The notes under the pieces: model-generated
Told to the model about the DNA's origin: nothing
Databases searched by the model: none
Seen by the model: only the letters and a program-made list of their open reading frames with translations
Shown: positions 12,790-25,160 of the stretch, in pieces
Layout of the letters: the number at the start of each line of letters is the position of its first letter
Numbering within the stretch: the first letter of the stretch is position 1
Position numbers and translations under genes: made by a program
Assembly (NCBI GenBank): GCA_947095585.1
Contig: OX352763.1
Coordinates: forward strand, 17,595,462-17,659,461
Direction: 5' to 3'
DNA length: 64,000 nt
DNA from: Nephrocerus scutellatus
Taxonomy: Eukaryota > Arthropoda > Insecta > Diptera > Pipunculidae

Positions 12790-13400
12790 AACCATAAAAG
12801 AAGGAAAGCGGCGCTCTTGGATGGATTTCTGCCAGTCTATTGAAACTACCAATTATTCAGCTAGAATTAGCAAAATTCAGTCCAAAGAAATGACATAACA
12901 TGCCCGATTTTCATCAAACGGTAAGATGACTGCTGGACGGAATCATCGGTAGTATCCCTACTTACTTGCTTATTTCCTATATCCCCTTGTAGGTCCTAGG
13001 ACATCTACTGCGGTAGTATCCCTGGATCTTTTAAATATTACCCACGTCCTTAGGTACAGATACTCTAGCACAGAAAACCGTCCGAGCATTCATGAAGAAT
13101 CTTTAAGAACACATAATCCAATTAACGATTGTCTTCCTTAAGAAGCTTATATGCGTACAAATCGCCCGGCCTAGATGACATACAGCGCCCGTATGACTAC
13201 AAAACTTACTAGACTTCTTGGCTGGTGGCTGTCTTTCATACAGCTGGAGAAGAGTGCGTGTTGTGTTCCTCCCTAAAGCAGGTAAAGCAGGCAACGAATA
13301 TGCAAAATATTTTAGGCTCCTTAGGTTATCGTTGTTCTTGTTGACTACCATATTCATCAACGAAATCTCAGCACGCATACCTTAAAGGTCCACAAAAACG
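12790..13400 (+). mobile_element. LINE fragment (R1/LOA-like linker and RT start)
   Basis: The plus strand reads KEGKRRSWMDFCQSIE, then SARISKIQSK at 12800-12890. After an inserted scrap and frameshifts it reads WRRVRVVFLPKAGKAGNEYA at about 13240-13300, the conserved start of the RT domain. The fragment is interrupted at 12960-13010 by a different, 51-bp LINE insertion. Confidence 0.75.
12947..13023 (-). mobile_element. 51-bp LINE 3'-end insertion with 13-bp target site duplication
   Basis: Positions 12960-13010 match the 3' terminus shared by LINE copies ending at about 32720, 36231 and 36515 (TATATCCCCTTGTGGGTCCT on the plus strand, an AAGTAAGT-type tail on the minus strand). The insert is flanked by a perfect 13-nt duplication, CGGTAGTATCCCT, at 12947-12959 and 13011-13023. 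It is an extreme 5' truncation inside an older LINE. Confidence 0.9.
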
Positions 13401-13559
13401 ACACTCCATGAGGTAGAGCCATCTGAGGAATGTCCTAAAAAATCTAAGCATCATCAGCGATTCTAATCTACTAAGGAAGAAAAACTGAGGCAACAAATCC
13501 AATCTCCTAAAAGAAATGAAAACTCTTGGTACTGAAAATAATTTGAAAACATCGCCTCA

Positions 13560-14980
13560 CTGTCAATTTAAAAGGACCCGTCACTTTTGGTCATGGAAAT
13601 GAGTAGCAATTCCACCTCTTCGTCAATTCAATCGTACATTAAAACGTCATTACAGTCGTAAACGGTCTGGAGACAAGGTTAAATAGCTTTTCGTATATGT
13701 TGCAGTTAGTTCTACGAATCTATATGGTGTGTTGCCTCTGTCTGTGCTTCGGAGTATCGATTTGTAGCGGGGCCCCGGACAGGACGCTGGTTGTAGGGCC
13801 ACTTTTGATTATGAAAATACTTCTGGACTAATCCCGAGTAGCTGGAACAAGCCACTGTCTAGCCGCCTGAACATAAAAGAAGGATATCCGTCATATTTCT
13901 TTTCTTGCGGACCGACCCATAACACTAAATGTCCTTTAATTCCAGGGTCAATCGTATTAATGATCTACTGACATAACTCACGGAAAAGTGGAATCAGTCC
14001 ATTTGATGAAAGCTTTTTATATTTCCAAAGCATTTGACAAAGTTTCGGTCACACGGCCGTACTTATGCAATCGATGTAGCCCTTATTCATTGCATAATAT
14101 ATTTTTTTTCTGACCGCTTAATTCAAGTTGTTTTGCACGGTATTAAGGAGGTAAATTCTGATCTGGATAACTTAATGGGGAGAATACAATGGAGTTTTAT
14201 TTAAAGCTTCTTTAACCCTTTGATGTCTTGTGTTGTCAAAGAAAAACATAAAGCCTCAGTCACTTGCACCAAGGAAAGCGAAAAACTCGTTATTCTCGCT
14301 ATATACACACAGTTAACGAGCAGCTTTGTTTGAATGATCGCATAATCGGCCAAAATCCTACAAAAAGTGTTCTAAAACAGGGCAAAATGTATTTCACAAC
14401 CCCTTTAAATATTGGGGTTTTTCTATAAAAACCTCAGGTACAATTGCCATTTTTGGTCAGGTGCGCTCAGGACTACACCCTGCAACATAATATAACTAAT
14501 CTTACTACCAATCTGTTCGAAAACTGTTTAGCCATACTGTAAAGCTCGTTTGTTACACACACGCACACATATATAAATTTGTATTCGGTGGCAATTCTCT
14601 GGTTAAAGACCCTCTTGATTTACATAATTACCAGCGCGAGATTTTCCAGGTGTTGCATTTGTGGTACAAATATGGACGCATTATGCATCGCACAGAATGC
14701 TACGGTCATGCACTTTGGGCCTGAATATACTCGTAACAGTATATTTAGTTTTTGCGCTATTAGGCTTGTCATCACTTTGGGAATTTGCCGAATACGATGA
14801 GTCCATGATAAGGTGACGCAATGTACAACACAGAAATGACATGAAAACTAATGTTTGGTTAGTTCATTGTCTAGCAGAGCGGAACAGCAAAAGAGGAACG
14901 AACCGTTCCTATGGAAGCGAAAAATTGCTCATTGACGAATGCTCTCTTATCTGATGTGCGAAAAAATCGCTCTCCAGGTG
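13560..14980. other. No gene; probable diffuse LINE debris
   Basis: Weak resemblance to a RT tail is visible on the plus strand near 14240-14330 (ESEKLVILAIYTQL, compare ETEKLAILGM at 24.1 kb). Otherwise nothing can be recognised. Confidence 0.4.
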
Positions 14981-15039
14981 AACTCATGACATGCATGACT
15001 CATTATTGTGAGCGAAGCATTGAAAATCAAGGTGAATCA

Positions 15040-15510
15040 AGCGTCGTATCACTGTATATTTCAAAGGCTTTTAATCGAGTATGACAGGATTGCCTTATAA
15101 ATAGGATTCTTTCGCTCAACTTAGACACCTCTCTCATTGCGTAGATTAAGGATTATTTATAGAACCGCAAAATAAAAGTGGTATTGAATGGTATTTCTTC
15201 ATCTTCGCAAGTGATCAATGCTGGAGAGCCACAAGAGTCATCCTTGACACCTACGCTTTTCTTAATATATATTAATGACCTATTGTCTTCAACAACCTTT
15301 GATATCAATTCATTTGCTGAAGATACAACGCTATCAGCTTCCATTGAATTTGTCAGTTAAAATGAATGCAATTCTCGGTTGATTGGTTCGCGTGAATTAA
15401 TGAATTCGGCTATTCTGTCGAACATTCAAGTTATTCTTCATTGGGGAAGATCTAATAGGGTGAAATTTAATCCAAATAAATTCCAGTACGAGGGGTACGA
15501 GTGCGATGAC
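15040..15510 (+). mobile_element. Jockey/CR1-like LINE reverse transcriptase fragment
   Basis: The plus strand at 15175-15357 reads VVLNGISSSSQVINAGEPQE, then LTPTLFLIYINDLLSSTTFD and FAEDTTLSAS. This corresponds to the GVPQGSVLSPTLFLIYINDL and FADD boxes, but with GVPQG changed to GEPQE and FADD to FAED, so catalysis is lost. Upstream SKAFNRV (about 15070) is the eroded DFSKAFD motif. Confidence 0.85.
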
Positions 15511-15559
15511 CGAAGAAGGCGCGGAAGTTCTATCAAAGAGTCCGCGGTATGACGCAATA

Positions 15560-15800
15560 TACACCGCGTTGCTAATAATGCAAAGACATAGATGGTAATC
15601 TGATCGCCGATCTCAAAGGCATCTTAAAGCGATGGGAAGGGTTGATAAATGGCCAGCTAACTGAGGAATTGAAGGCTCCACCAATGACTGAAGACCACAC
15701 CTTGCTGCCGCCACCAAGCATAGACGAAGTTAGCAGAGCAATAAATAAATAAATACCCCGGGATCAGATGGTATCCCAGCGAAGCTGATTAAAACAGGTT
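15560..15800 (+). mobile_element. LINE RT N-terminal fragment
   Basis: The plus strand reads DGNLIADLKGILKRWEGLIN, then LLPPPSIDEVSRAIN. This is the linker before the RT domain that usually continues into KAPGSDGIPAELIK. A frameshift at about 15757 is followed by the expected PGSDGIPAKLIKTGS. A similar scrap lies near 32605-32690. Confidence 0.75.
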
Positions 15801-15804
15801 CTGG

Positions 15805-16260
15805 AGTAGGAGTTGGGGTATTCGGACTCAACGCCAAAGTCTCAATTCCCACTGTTTTCCAAGCGGAATTCCATGCCATTAAGGTATGCGCTAGGATAAA
15901 CCTTAGTAAGGGTCAGCTGGGCTCCTACCACAGCGATGATTAATAAATGGGAAAGTAAAATTCGTCTGGCCCACTGGGATAATCTCTCAGGGCTTAGAAA
16001 ATCCAAACGGTTAATAAGGCCCTTTTCCTATAAGGATATAGGGAAATCCTTGATCTAGACAAGGATAACAGAAAGCTGTGAGTTTTCTCACTGTGCCTTG
16101 TGATATCACCTTGGCAGGATTGATCTGGGCTCAAACACGGAATGCAGGTTCTGCTTCGAGGAGGATTAAACATCCGGGCACATTCTCTGTGACTGTCATC
16201 CGGGCACATTCTCTGTGACTGTCCAGGTTTGATCTGGTTAAGGAGAAATTTTTTCAGTAA
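15805..16260 (+). mobile_element. LINE RNase H and C-terminal knuckle fragment
   Basis: GVGVFGLNAKVSIPTVFQAE followed by FHAIKVCARINLSKGQ at 15808-15915 matches the RNase H domain found in R1/LOA/I-clade LINEs. AHWDNLSGLRKSKR and an eroded CRFC...HILCDC knuckle follow up to 16195. A 26-bp perfect tandem duplication (16171-16196 and 16197-16222) disrupts the knuckle. Confidence 0.75.
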
Positions 16261-16269
16261 TAATCGGTT

Positions 16270-18090
16270 TTTCATTAAGAGCGCCCCATTTTGATTTTTT
16301 TTTTAAATAAATTTCAGTTTAAATTTGAGATATAACCAAAAAAAATATTTCGCGTTAAAGTACCATAGATGTCATTACTTATGAAACACAATATCATTTA
16401 AAAGTCATCCTCGAAAATGCCGGCACCACCGAATGCGTTGATCCTAAGTTTACATGATTTTTTTTGCATAAATCGGGCGATATGCAGACAATTTCGCATT
16501 CGATGTTGGTCCTGTGGTCGTCTAAAGGTCGTCTGCTTTCTATGGAAATCTAATATAGACCGTCTGCAGGCGGTATTGCCTACAAGAGAGTTAATTAGCA
16601 TAAGTGTTAACATTATGAATATTTGATTAGTTATTAAATAAGGTCAATTATAAGACACATTTCGACATATTGATGGAATATTAATTAATAATGTAAAAAT
16701 GGTAATATACCCATCCCCACATTCAATTGGAATACAGTTTATGAGCGGATCAAACGTAACATCTTCCATTTATGGAATGCAATCATCAAGTTGTTATAGC
16801 AAAAAATCTTGGCTTTAGCATAATCGCTGATATAACATCTGCATTGTCATCGTCTCAGTAATAAAAATGAAAAATCTCATATTTCATCTTTGACAGAGTC
16901 CCATCAAAACAAAATGCGGTTAACTCCATAAGCAGAAATATTAATAGACTTGACAAAGAAGAGTAAATGGAAGCAGAAGAGGCCAATAATGAAATTCAAA
17001 TGGCACAATTTGATTGGAAAGTGAATGCAAAAATAGCATTAAGATTGATTATCTAATAATTTGATTTTATTCAGAGCGCACAAATGGCAATTTGTTATGC
17101 ATGATGACTTTTGCGCATCTCAATCCCACTGCGGATTGTAGATATACATAGTTGCGACTTGCGAGAATTCAAAAGCCAGTGCCGGTGTGCGCTGATTGAT
17201 TTCACATCCGATTTATCGTACTCTCTGAATAGACGCAGATTGAATTATTTCAAATTACACTCGACATAAAAACAAAAGTGGCCATAGATGTTGGCTTCAT
17301 GTAGGAGTGTGTTTTGAAGTGGCTTCGATGTGCACCTAAATGAACGAATAGTAAATCTGATTTCAAATATTTAATTCAAAGTTAATTCGCTGTGATGAAA
17401 AGCTTTTCATTATAACACGAGTGTTGTTATGTATTAATTGCATTGCGTCTATAAAGTGTTTGCACATCAACCGTTAAACGAGCACTACAGTCAACATTGA
17501 TTGTAGTGAACGGCATAAGTGGGAAAAAGATTTCGACAACTCATAAAAAAGGCCGACTACTAACTTAATAGTCGCTTTCCCAACGACCACCGCAAGTACT
17601 TATATATATCACTCAAAATATGTCATGAATGAAACACAGTGAGGCAAGAAATTAAGCGAGCGACAAGACAAGGAGAGGTTTTAGAACATAATAGGATCAA
17701 ATCCGCTAATACACTACTACTTAATATGCTGCGTTTACAGACCATATCGATATCCAATATCCATTTTTAAGTTGATATATGTATCTTCTAGTATTACTGC
17801 ACGGAGGAGAAAATTGTATTCTTTCGGAAAGGTCAGAAAAGCATATATAAGGCATGTACATAAAGTACCAGAGAATAGTGGTAGGAGTAAGACGAATTAA
17901 GAGGAGAAAGCGAAAACATTAGGAAAGAGCTTAATGTAGAATCGCTAAAAAGACTCTATAAGACAAAAGGCTTAAATGGTGTGTAGAGTTCTTATCTTCT
18001 AAGTCTTTTTAGGTGCGGATAGACGAAAATAGAAGAGCTATAAAGACCTGTAGAAAACTAATAGAGAAAGACCCAGACAAACTTGAAACG
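16270..18090. other. Intergenic stretch, no gene recognised
   Basis: This is A+T-rich DNA without recognisable genes or element ends. Confidence 0.55.
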
Positions 18091-18657
18091 GAGCGAGTGA
18101 AGAGATTATGTATAAGGAGGTGGAGAAAGCTGGAACTCGGCTAAAGAAACAGCAAAAGATAGAAAGATAGAGATGGATAGATAGAAGAGAGTTATTAAAA
18201 ATTGAAGCGGGTGAAGAGATTATGTATAAAGAGGTGGAGAGAGCTGGAACTCGGCTAAAGAACAGCAAAAGATAGAAAGATACAGATAGATAGATAGAAG
18301 AGAGTTATTAAAAAATGAAGCGAGTGAAGAGATTATGTATAAGGAGGTGGAGGGAGCTGGAACTCGGCTAAAGAAACAGCAAAAGATAGAAAGATAGAGA
18401 TGGATAGATAGAAGAGAGTTATTAAAAAGTGAAGCGAGTAAAGAGATTATGTATAAGGAGGTGGAGAGAGCTGGAACTCGGCTAAAGAAAAAGAAAAAGA
18501 TAGAAAGATAAAGATGGATAGATAGAAGCGAGTTATTAAAAAGTAAAGCGAGTGAAGAGATTATGTATAAGGAGGTGGAGAAAGCTGGGACTCGGCTAAA
18601 GAAACAACAAAAGATAGAAAGATAGAGATGGATAGATAGAAGAGAGTTATTAAAAAA
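18091..18657. repeat. Tandem array, five copies of a 113-114-bp unit
   Basis: Units start at 18091, 18204, 18317, 18431 and 18545. Each contains GTGAAGAGATTATGTATAA, then AGCTGGAACTCGGCTAAAG, and ends in a GATA-rich stretch. The copies are about 95 percent alike by eye. The purine-rich top strand leaves minus-strand frames open that are not genes. Confidence 0.95.
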
Positions 18658-18799
18658 GAGGAAGGCAGAAACCAGGGACAGAACCTTTTAATTTTGGGTA
18701 TGTATTGGTGTTGTAAAGAACCTTTGTCCGGGGTTAGACTAGTCTAGGGTTCTTTAAAAACATGAAATTAAGAAGATATGAAAAACTAATTACAGAACA

Positions 18800-19610
18800 G
18801 ATCATATCCTATATTGGTTCTAACAAAATTTGTCTCCACTGCAATCTGGCTTTCGGCCTCAGCATAGTTGTAAAACAGCAATGGTAAAAGAGATGGATGA
18901 CATTAGAAACTCGTTTGATGCTTATCATATTACTATTCTTTGCTTGTTGGATTTCTCTAAGGCCTTTGACATTATAAATCATGACACTTGTTGTAATAAA
19001 CTTAGACATCTCTTTGGTTTTGGAGATAACTCTGTTAAGTTCTGAGAAGACTATCTCTCAAATAGGTATCAGAGAGTACTCGTTGGGGATTCTTACTCTT
19101 CGTATAGTCACGTTGAGTCCGGTGTGCCACAGGCATCTATTTTGAGTCCGGTTCTTTTCTGTATTTATATAAATGACTGTATATAAATGGCTTAAAAACT
19201 GCAACCTACACATTTATGCTGTGTTACCAGCCTAGGGATAAAAATAAATGCTGATCTTTCCTCTTCTCACCATATTAACTACATTGTCGGTCGCACATGT
19301 TGTATATTGTATTGTGGATTACCAGTGACTTTACAACATTGGAAACTAGACGCATGCTGGTGATATCTTTTATTTTATCCAATATTCTCTTTGTAGATGT
19401 AATCTATAGCAAGCCTGACTTTCACTCAGAACATAAACTGTTGCTCGTCTGTAGAAACGCAGTTCAATACATGTATAAACTTCAAAGATACGATCACACC
19501 TTAGCCCTGTTCAGAAACGTTTTTGGTTGCTCATTAAGAAGGCTTCTGGATGTCGACCTCTTTGAGGTCCTTTTTAACCACCTTCTACATGACTTAGAAA
19601 GCTGAAATTT
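18800..19610 (+). mobile_element. CR1/jockey-like LINE reverse transcriptase fragment
   Basis: The plus strand reads LQSGFRPQHSCKTAM, then ILCLLDFSKAFDIINHD (catalytic Asp box, 18935-18985) and GVPQASILSPVLFCIYIND at about 19120-19175. The YADD-containing segment is missing. Tail sequence resembling SVETQFNTCINFKDTI follows at about 19440-19500 in another frame. Stops and a deletion make it inactive. Confidence 0.85.
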
Positions 19611-21344
19611 TGTGAGTATCTAACTCCGAAATAGCATTTTTTTATTCCACGTATGACGTGTGTTACGTTTCGCGTGTGGCACGTGTGATGGTTTGAAATC
19701 GCGCCATTTTCTCGTTTTTTAGGTCTTTTTTAACCTATTTTGATATCCGCTTTTGACGCGTGTGGCGCTTGTGAAGCGTGGAAAAAAGAAATAGCCCCAA
19801 CCTCAAAAACAGATATTTTGGCGATTATTATCAAATAATAAAGGCCTGTGTGGCGTGTTTCGATATATATATATATATAAGTTTGCACTCGAAAAACGAA
19901 GTTTTTTTAATTTTCTTGTTTACCAACGCAATTAACACTTCAGAGATCTTGTTCTTTGACAACGATTCACAATAATGAACCGGCTAACCTGCCAACCTTT
20001 CTCCAACTGCGCTATGAATTACTGCACCATGTGACTTCTTTGTCTTTTGAATCTCATCAAAAGCCAAAGAAAGAAGCTAAATTAATAATTATTTTACAAA
20101 GTTCGACGAACAATATTTTTTGGATGTCGTTGAAATTTAAAATATCCTAAAGCTCAATATTGTCGTGAGGTAATAGGAACCTGTGCTGAGAAAAAATACT
20201 GAAAACTAAAGATGAAATATGGTCCTCAAGATGAGTAAATCGAACGAGTTACAAACAGCAAAATACAGATTCGACTTAAAGGTATGAAGCCAGGGTAAAC
20301 ACGTTCTATTGGCTATGGCTGTGTAGACAACCTAGCAGAAATAAAGCTTATTACATCGATCATAGTAACATCAAAAGCAGGGCAAAACGTCTTTGGTCTC
20401 AAAAGCCACTGTGGACAACATTAGATAAAAAAATCTGGTGGTCGGGCACGTGCTTTGCATGTTAATAATAAGCCATTGCTAATTAAAAATTACTCTTCTA
20501 CTAGCCGTATGCACAAGGATGGGTGTACACAAACACACGAACTTTATTTTTTACAACAAAGCATTTTGCCGATAGATATTTAATACCCGAGGAAAACAAA
20601 GTAGACGCTAAAAGAAAGAAAAATGTTTTCTTTTTAATAATCACTTAAATATTCATGGTCAAGTATGTATCGGAAAAGTACTCTGGCGTCGTCTAATACA
20701 CTTTGCTCAAGGTTAAGCTAATAAGATGCTTGCTTATGGATACTTTCAATGTGAACCTCAAACAAATTCATTGCTATTCAATCTTTGTTGATGTTTTATG
20801 TTACATGTATCATGTACGAGTAGATAGTACATATATGAGTATACAGTAATATAAAATGCTTTCATTGTTTAGTTTTCAGGTGAAATGCTTTTTATCTAAA
20901 GTTTCAGTTACATTAGAAAATATAAAATTGACAAGGATATAATATCCTTGTTCGTTCGCACGCATATTATATTTGTAAAAAAGGGTTTCTACGAAAGACC
21001 AAATGCTTCAATATAAAATATATCGGCTTTGGCAATTTGTGTTGATGTGGCAATATCTGTTGCAGTGTCGATATTTTAAATTGGATCCGTGCATCCTTAA
21101 AACCTTGCATGTGTTAAAAAATAAAAAAATGTTCCTTTATTATTTTTATTTTTAATTGTTAGAAGAAGCTTTTAATGATGTTATTGTTTATTTTTGTAAA
21201 AATAGAACAACAACACTCAAATCAGGCTAAGAAGAAATTATTTTCGTTATATTCGTCTTTTTCTTCATTGGACCGTAGGCAAAATCTTCACCGGTCCTAA
21301 TTTTAATTCAATATTCATCTGTTCACATACAACTAAAAGCTTAA
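19611..21344. other. Intergenic stretch, no gene recognised
   Basis: No gene is seen. There is a short AT dinucleotide run at 19863-19880. An 11-bp inverted repeat AAGGATATAAT/ATATCCTTG lies at about 20933-20951. Confidence 0.5.
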
Positions 21345-21485
21345 GTTAGTTATTACTCTTTGATGTTTGTCAGACATTAGCAAGAAGAGGGACACCATGA
21401 AAAATACATTTTGGTGCTTCTGGTATTCGAACCTAGAACCTTCTGATCAGAAGTCGAACACAATAATTACTAGAGCAAAGGCGCT
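21345..21485 (-). mobile_element. Diverged copy of the tRNA-derived SINE
   Basis: The order of words matches the SINE consensus seen elsewhere on the minus strand: TTACTCT, GTTTGTCAGACATT, GGGACACCATGAAAAATACA, then a tRNA-like TGGTATTCGAACC and CTGATCAGAAGTC. The tRNA head is degraded. Confidence 0.6.
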
Positions 21486-21895
21486 TACCAAGTGTTTACC
21501 CAGATGTCTGTACCTTCTGTGCGCTAATGCCAGCCAAGAGCAGAAGTCATTAATTTTAGAACCAATCCTTCTCGCATGTTTTTCCAGAAGGCAGTTTCTT
21601 GTAAGTATCCCCACAACCGTTATTTGCTCTCGTCTTTGTATGGAGATTAGCGCATTTGGACGCCTCAAGTCCAGTTTTCTCCAAACTTGTCTTGATATTC
21701 TACATGTAATCGTTATTTCTACACTTCGTTTCTCAATGCAATAACCACTAGAGCAACGGCGCTTACCAAGTTTTTACCCAGATGTTTGTACCTTCTGTGC
21801 GGTAATGTCAGACAAGAGCAGAAGTCATTAATTTTAAGAACAATCCTTCTCGCATGTTTTTCCAGAAGGCAGTTTCTCGTGAGTATCCCCACTAC
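21468..21895. repeat. Direct duplication of about 130 bp
   Basis: The sequence at about 21485-21617 (TTACCAAGTGTTTACCCAGA onwards through the CCAGAAGGCAGTTTCT motif) recurs at about 21764-21890 with a few differences. It flanks a unique middle part and follows the diverged SINE. No coding capacity was recognised. Confidence 0.8.
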
Positions 21896-22129
21896 GTCTG
21901 AGTGACCCAGGATCGTGCGTTGAACTGTTCCCCCACATTGTTTAGAGAGGAATGGCAGCTAAATGCCACCTACCTTTGATGTTGACTTGCCGCTTCACAT
22001 ATTTCACATACATAGACTGTTCACATACTCGTAAATGATAATGTCTTTTGAAGATATTGCATGTATATTACTTTGTGGATTAAAAGCTTTATCGTATACA
22101 TACACCGAATTCCCGGAATTTTCTTCCGA

Positions 22130-22900
22130 AGCTGAAATTTAATTATTGGTGGGAACACTTACTAAAGGAAAAATACCTAAAAGTATACAACGAATATGAT
22201 AATTGTTGCAATATTTATAAAAAGATTTAACCCTAAAAGTAAATATAATTTATAATAATTATAATTATATTCGGCGCGACAGACCAATGCCTAGATTCTC
22301 GCGACCATTTGTGTTGAGCATTTATATTTTTGGACACATATGGAAGGGACAATTTTACAATTTAAGGTCGGCTCCGAACGGCGAATTGAGAAACTTTCCG
22401 TGACAAGTTATTACTCTCGGAATGTTTGTCACCCATTCGCGAGAGGTGTGACACCGTGAAAAATACTTTTGGTGTTACTGGGATTCGAACCACGAAAAAC
22501 CTGCTCAGTAGTCACGCGCATTTCCACGGCGCCCACATAATATTTATAAAATTTACCCTAAAAGTATGCAGTGAAATTTAATTATTTTTGGAAATACTTA
22601 TTAAAGGAAATAAACCTAAATGTATACAATGAATGTAATAATTGTTGCAATATTTATGTTAAGGTTTAACTAACGGAAAAATACCTAAAAGTATACAATG
22701 AATATAATAATTGCAGCAATATTTATGAAAAGATTTAACCCTAAAAGTACTTATAATTGATAATATTTACCCTAAAAGTATATACAGTGAAATTTAATTA
22801 CCGTTGGGATTACTTATTAAAGGAAATATACCTAAAAGTATACAATGAATATAATGATTGTTGCAATATTTATGAAGAGATTAACACTAAAGGCATTTAT
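22130..22900. repeat. A+T-rich tandem repeat interrupted by a SINE
   Basis: A unit of about 115-130 bp contains ACTTATTAAAGGAAA, CCTAAAAGTATACAATGAAT, ATTGTTGCAATATTTAT and TTTAACCCTAAAAGTA. It recurs at about 22140-22255, 22560-22690, 22680-22760 and 22780-22900. The SINE at 22270-22534 splits the array. Confidence 0.8.
22270..22534 (-). mobile_element. tRNA-derived SINE, essentially full length
   Basis: Read on the minus strand it starts GGGCGCCGTGG, has an anticodon-loop-like CTACTGA in place of CTTCTGA, and has a box B GGTTCGAATCC. The shared body follows (CACGGTGTCACACC, CTCTCGCGAATGGGTGACAA, GAGAAGTTTCTCAATTC-type words). It ends in TCTGTCGCGCCGAATATAAT. The length of about 265 bp and RNA polymerase III box B support a SINE. 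Confidence 0.85.
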
Positions 22901-23880
22901 AATGTAATGATGGTTACAGTTCTTATTTAAGGACATAATAATAATAATTTTACTGATATCCTGTAACTTTAAATAAGATTTCTCTTAAAAAGCTGTATGA
23001 TATAACCTAAAACTTAACCTAACCGAAATCCCCAAATCCTCAAAGACATTTATTTATACATATGGGACATAGGACGCCTCTCTTTTAGTCATCTGCTATA
23101 CGAATAAGTTAATGAATTACTTGGTGTAAGAGATCCATTCATCATAAAACAAACATTTTGTACTGGTCAAATTTTTTTCAGTCCTTTGCCGGTTCACAAG
23201 TGGAAACATTCGGCGGATTTTGCCTGCTAAGCAAGTAAAGTCTTCAATTAGGTTCTTCGTGCTTACTTGAAGTTACAAGAACTCATGTATGTACACATTT
23301 AGATTTATGTATCGCGCGAGTAATTCTTAGAAATTTGGTAAAAGTTGGTAACAATGGTCTACTTGATTAAAACCCCAATACATTCTGTAATACGAAACGC
23401 CTACAACTTCTTTTGATGTTGTGTGTTGTGTTCGGATTTGTCAATGGACTGATGAGCAGAATATTAATATTGATTTGAAAATTCCCGTCACATTTGTGTT
23501 ACATATTGCGCTTTGTACTATCGCTTCTCTTAGACATTCCTTGGGGATCTACTTACTCGAATAACCCAGTCAGTGCCCTCTGTGTGAATGTAGCATTGAG
23601 TTCGCTGAAAACCAAAATATATCGCACAATAGCCAGCGCACTCACAACACAAAAGCAGGTAAAGTCATTTATATAAATTCTGATGAATTCCCCAACACAT
23701 TTTAGGAAAGTTCTATTTATGTTGAAAATGTTATGTGACACACCTTAAATGTGCTTCGTTAATCGGCGGGCTTCTTTACGACGAAATTAACGAACTATTT
23801 TTCCTTTCCACATTTCCCTACCTTTTGCCATTTTCATGCTTAACTTACAAATGTTGTCGGCAGAGAGATACACATGCTTG
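22901..23880. other. Intergenic stretch, no gene recognised
   Basis: No coding region or transposon domain was recognised. Confidence 0.5.
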
Positions 23881-24059
23881 AATATACAGGGTGATTTTCG
23901 TGAAACGGCTCAATACTCCAATGAAAGCATTGCTGGGCATTTCGTTACGGTGATGTTGTGTTAGTTTGTGTGTTTTATGTTCTATGGAGTGGTAGCAAAT
24001 ACACCGAACAGCGAGAGTCTTAGATAACGTTTCTAAAACGCAATGCTGTCTCTTGTCGT

Positions 24060-24260
24060 CTAAGCGAATCTTAAATCCACTGCAATTATCCATGAATGGC
24101 ACTTGCAGAGAGGAAACAGAAAAACTCGCAATTCTCGGTATGTGCGTTAACGGTAAGCTTCATTGGAATGACCACATATTCACCCCAAGTCCAGCTTTGG
24201 CCATACGTGTCTTGCTATTCTACATGTAAAGGTGTTCGCCCACCGTTTATTTGCCAATGA
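24060..24260 (+). mobile_element. LINE reverse transcriptase fragment
   Basis: The plus strand reads MNGTCREETEKLAILGMCVN, then GKLHWNDHI at about 24092-24178. This matches the segment after the YADD box in jockey/CR1-like LINEs (ExxESLxILGM...L.W..HI). A related minus-strand scrap is at 53.4-53.5 kb. Confidence 0.7.
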
Positions 24261-24427
24261 TTCGGCTTCTTTCCAAAGGGCTAACTGAACGCGACGTAAT
24301 ATGCTTTCTTACTTTTTTAGCTGCAATCGGCAGCTGCAAAGTCGTACTAACGTAGTAGCGAGTTTGTCTGCCCTGCTCCATGACGTCCCAGTGACCATTT
24401 TTTGTTTATCAGACGAGAAATCGTCAC

Positions 24428-24648
24428 CAGACATCACCCCAGATATCACAACCAGACATCACCACCAGATATCACAACCAGACATCACTATCAGATATCA
24501 CAACCCGACATCACTACAGATATCACAACCAAACATCACCACCAGACATCAGAACCACACATCAAAACCAGACATAACCGTCAGACATCACCACCAGACA
24601 TCACCAGCAGGTATCACAACCAGACATCACCAGCAGACATCACAGTGT
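24428..24648. repeat. 13-bp minisatellite (about 17 units)
   Basis: The unit is CAGACATCACCAC or CAGATATCACAAC. In the first half these two alternate regularly, giving a 26-bp higher-order period; the second half is dominated by CAGACATCACCA(C/G). The open frames across it follow from the repeat and are not genes. Confidence 0.95.
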
Positions 24649-24659
24649 CCATTTAAATA

Positions 24660-25160
24660 ACTCCAAATATAAAATAAAATTAAAAACAAAACACCCTGTT
24701 CTTGCATTATCAAAATAATGCATGTGTTCAGCTCATTCTTCAACTTAACGCATACAAACCTAGTTGTGATTATGTGATAGGCAATAGCCAGCGCTGATAG
24801 CGTGTGTCTTATGCAGAATTGGTGCGTGCAATCTTAAATTTGCCATAAAAAGAATCGTGATACCGTGAACAATAAGCTTAGCATGCATGCATTGCAAACG
24901 GATCATCGCTTCAAATTAAAATGCTCGTATAATGGCAAAATACATTTAAGAAGAAAACTGCTGCTTTTCTAATCGAGGAAATCTGAAAATTAATGTACCA
25001 TGGTAGCTGATGAGCTCATTGGAACAGCTGATGCAAAATGGACTAATTGCTGTTGGTTGGTGAATAAATAAATTTTGTTGAGCTTCAATTTTGCTTGAAT
25101 GGTTAAAGAGGATACCATTTTCATAAAAAATTATAATATTTGGCACAACATAACACTGTA
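24660..25160. other. No gene recognised
   Basis: No structure was recognised apart from ordinary A+T-rich DNA. Confidence 0.5.

Noticed and set aside
21367..21744. 125-codon open frame
   Set aside because: It overlaps a diverged SINE and a non-coding duplication; the protein has no recognisable family and the second repeat copy does not keep the frame.
24301..24660. Open frames of 119 and 84 codons rich in His, Thr and Ile
   Set aside because: They translate a 13-bp minisatellite and are open in more than one frame.
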